Below, piece by piece: positions 6,288 to 7,507 of a stretch of 7,507 nt of DNA. Numbering within the stretch: position 1 is the first letter of the stretch; every line of letters begins with the position of its first letter. The translations under genes were made by a program, and so were the position numbers. This DNA comes from Bacteroidales bacterium (GTDB lineage: Bacteria; Bacteroidota; Bacteroidia; Bacteroidales; UBA932), in NCBI GenBank assembly GCA_017551405.1, contig JAFZLP010000179.1, positions 1-7,507 of the forward strand, read 5' to 3'. The notes beneath the pieces were generated by a model. That model worked only from the letters and a program-made list of their open reading frames with translations. It was not told the origin of the DNA and did no database searches.

Positions 6288-7507
6288 ATGAGCGATAAAA
6301 TGGAATCTGTGCTGCAAGGTCTTAATCCCGAGCAGAAAAGGGCGGTGGAATGCATTGCGGGCCCTGAACTGATAGTCGCCGGTGCCGGCTCGGGAAAAAC
6401 CAGGGTCCTCACCAGCAGGGTTGCCTATATCCTGGCAAAGGAAGATATCGACCCGTCGCGCATCCTGGCCCTCACTTTCACCCGGAAGGCCGCCGGCGAA
6501 ATGAAAGACCGCATCGCCCTCATGGTAGGGGAAAGGCGGGCCCGCAGGGTGGTCATGGGCACCTTCCACAGCATCTTCGTAAGGTTCCTGCGCGAGTATG
6601 CCGAATCCCTCGGCTATCCTTCCTCCTTCACCATCTACGACCAGTCCGACTCCACCAGCGCCGTCAAGGCCTGCATCAAGGAGCTGGGCCTCGACGACAA
6701 GGTGTACAAGCCAAAGGACGTGCTGGCCCGCATCTCCTTCGCCAAGAATGCGCTCTTCACCGTCACGGCATACCGGAGCAACCCCGATTTCCAGATCGCG
6801 GACGCCGCCTCCAAGAGGCCCAGGCTGGGCGAGGTGTACGAGCTTTACCAGCGCAGGCTCAAGCAGAGCGGAGTCATGGACTTCGACGACATCCTCATGC
6901 AGACGAACATCCTCTTCCGCGACAACAAGGACGCCCTCGCCGCCATCGCCGGGCGCTTCTCCTATATCATGGTGGACGAGTACCAGGACACCAATTACGC
7001 CCAGTACCTGATTCTCAAGAAGCTGGCATCCCCGCATCACAACATCTGCGTGGTGGGCGACGACTCCCAGAGCATCTACGCCTTCCGCGGGGCCAAAATA
7101 GAGAACATCCTCAATTTCCAGAAAGACTATCCAGAATGCGCCGTGGTGCGCCTGGAGCGCAATTACCGCTCCACCTCCAACATAGTGCAGGCGGCCAATT
7201 CGGTGATCGCCCACAACCAGGGCCGCATCCCCAAGAAATGCTATTCAGTAGGGGAGGCGGGCGACAAGATCAAGTTCTTCAAGGCCTACACCGAGCAGGA
7301 CGAGGCCATCATGATAGTGTCCGACATAATCTCCCGCATGCAGAGGGAAAGGGCCAAGTATCAGGACTTTGCAATCCTGTACAGGACCAATTCCCAGTCG
7401 CGCGCGCTGGAGGAGCAGCTCCGCCGCAGGAACATCCCGTACATGATCTATTCGGGCAATTCCTTTTTCGAGAGGGCCGAAATCAAAGACATGATGGCCT
7501 ATTTCAA
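6288..7507 (+). CDS. UvrD/PcrA-type ATP-dependent DNA helicase, N-terminal part (cut at right edge)
   Basis: Superfamily 1A 3'-5' DNA helicase/translocase acting in nucleotide excision repair, mismatch repair or replication-fork upkeep. The frame stays open to the window end; 406 residues are visible of a usual 700-800. Motifs in order: Q motif LNPEQKRAV (12-20); Walker A AGAGSGKT (31-38); motif Ia ALTFTRKAAGEM (61-72), where family members usually have N for the R; Ib GTFHS (91-95); MDFDDIL (197-203); Walker B/II VDEYQDTN (229-236); motif III VVGDDSQSIYAFRGA (255-269); motif IV LERNYRS (289-295). The GDDSQSIY form and overall spacing fit PcrA/UvrD better than Rep or RecB. An in-frame TAA (6273-6275) confines the start to GTG 6285, ATG 6288 or ATG 6300; 6288 is the first ATG. 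No Shine-Dalgarno motif is visible. Divergent from nqrA. The C-terminal domains lie off the window, so the subfamily remains open. Confidence 0.93.
   Translation, partial: MSDKMESVLQGLNPEQKRAVECIAGPELIVAGAGSGKTRVLTSRVAYILAKEDIDPSRILALTFTRKAAGEMKDRIALMVGERRARRVVMGTFHSIFVRFLREYAESLGYPSSFTIYDQSDSTSAVKACIKELGLDDKVYKPKDVLARISFAKNALFTVTAYRSNPDFQIADAASKRPRLGEVYELYQRRLKQSGVMDFDDILMQTNILFRDNKDALAAIAGRFSYIMVDEYQDTNYAQYLILKKLASPHHNICVVGDDSQSIYAFRGAKIENILNFQKDYPECAVVRLERNYRSTSNIVQAANSVIAHNQGRIPKKCYSVGEAGDKIKFFKAYTEQDEAIMIVSDIISRMQRERAKYQDFAILYRTNSQSRALEEQLRRRNIPYMIYSGNSFFERAEIKDMMAYF

Noticed and set aside
6249..7214. A 321-codon minus-strand open frame opposite the helicase gene
   Set aside because: The plus strand carries helicase motifs Q, I, Ia, Ib, II, III and IV in correct order and spacing, while the antisense product shows nothing recognisable.
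1..7507. A hidden defence, mobile or otherwise undescribed system
   Set aside because: Nearly every base is taken up by well-known core genes. I found no direct-repeat array, transposase, integrase, toxin-antitoxin pair or unexplained gene-sized gap.

Overview
The window looks like an ordinary chromosomal stretch of a Bacteroidota-type bacterium, most likely a GC-rich member of the Bacteroidales. Three things suggest this. A complete Na+-pumping NADH:quinone oxidoreductase operon in the order nqrABCDEF has family-typical sequences (for example the NqrA N-terminus MSNKIVLKRGL). A C-terminal fragment of a small outer-membrane beta-barrel protein ends in GLRFTLGQ. Classical ribosome binding sites are absent from most starts. 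The phylum call is moderate confidence; genus cannot be read from this sequence.

Layout. Positions 1-417 (+) hold the C-terminal part of a predicted outer-membrane beta-barrel protein that runs in from the left edge. Positions 418-482 are a short convergent intergenic gap with a strong GC-rich hairpin (429-461) that probably ends transcription from one or both sides. Positions 483-6204 (-) hold six tightly packed genes, transcribed right to left as nqrA, nqrB, nqrC, nqrD, nqrE, nqrF, with gaps of only 3, 2, 3, 13 and 13 nt. Positions 6205-6287 form a divergent promoter region. From 6288 (+) to the right edge runs the N-terminal 406 codons of a UvrD/PcrA-type superfamily 1A DNA helicase. No gene-free stretch exceeds 85 nt. 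I saw no tRNA, rRNA, CRISPR array, insertion sequence or attachment site.

How the genes work together. NqrF takes electrons from NADH via FAD and passes them to a 2Fe-2S cluster. Electrons then pass through an iron site between NqrD and NqrE, the covalent FMNs of NqrC and NqrB, and riboflavin in NqrB to quinone, while Na+ is exported across the inner membrane. All cofactor-binding motifs I could check are present: four ferredoxin cysteines in NqrF, paired cysteines in NqrD and NqrE, and D-x-x-T-G-A-T flavinylation motifs in both NqrB and NqrC. The complex should therefore be functional. The flavin transferase ApbE needed to attach FMN is not in this window.

I found no convincing undescribed system. 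The most notable points are a short NqrB N-terminus, a Gly-to-Leu difference next to the NqrB quinone-site region, two perfect AGGAGG motifs in front of nqrD and nqrF only, and a base-composition contrast between the left-edge gene and the rest.
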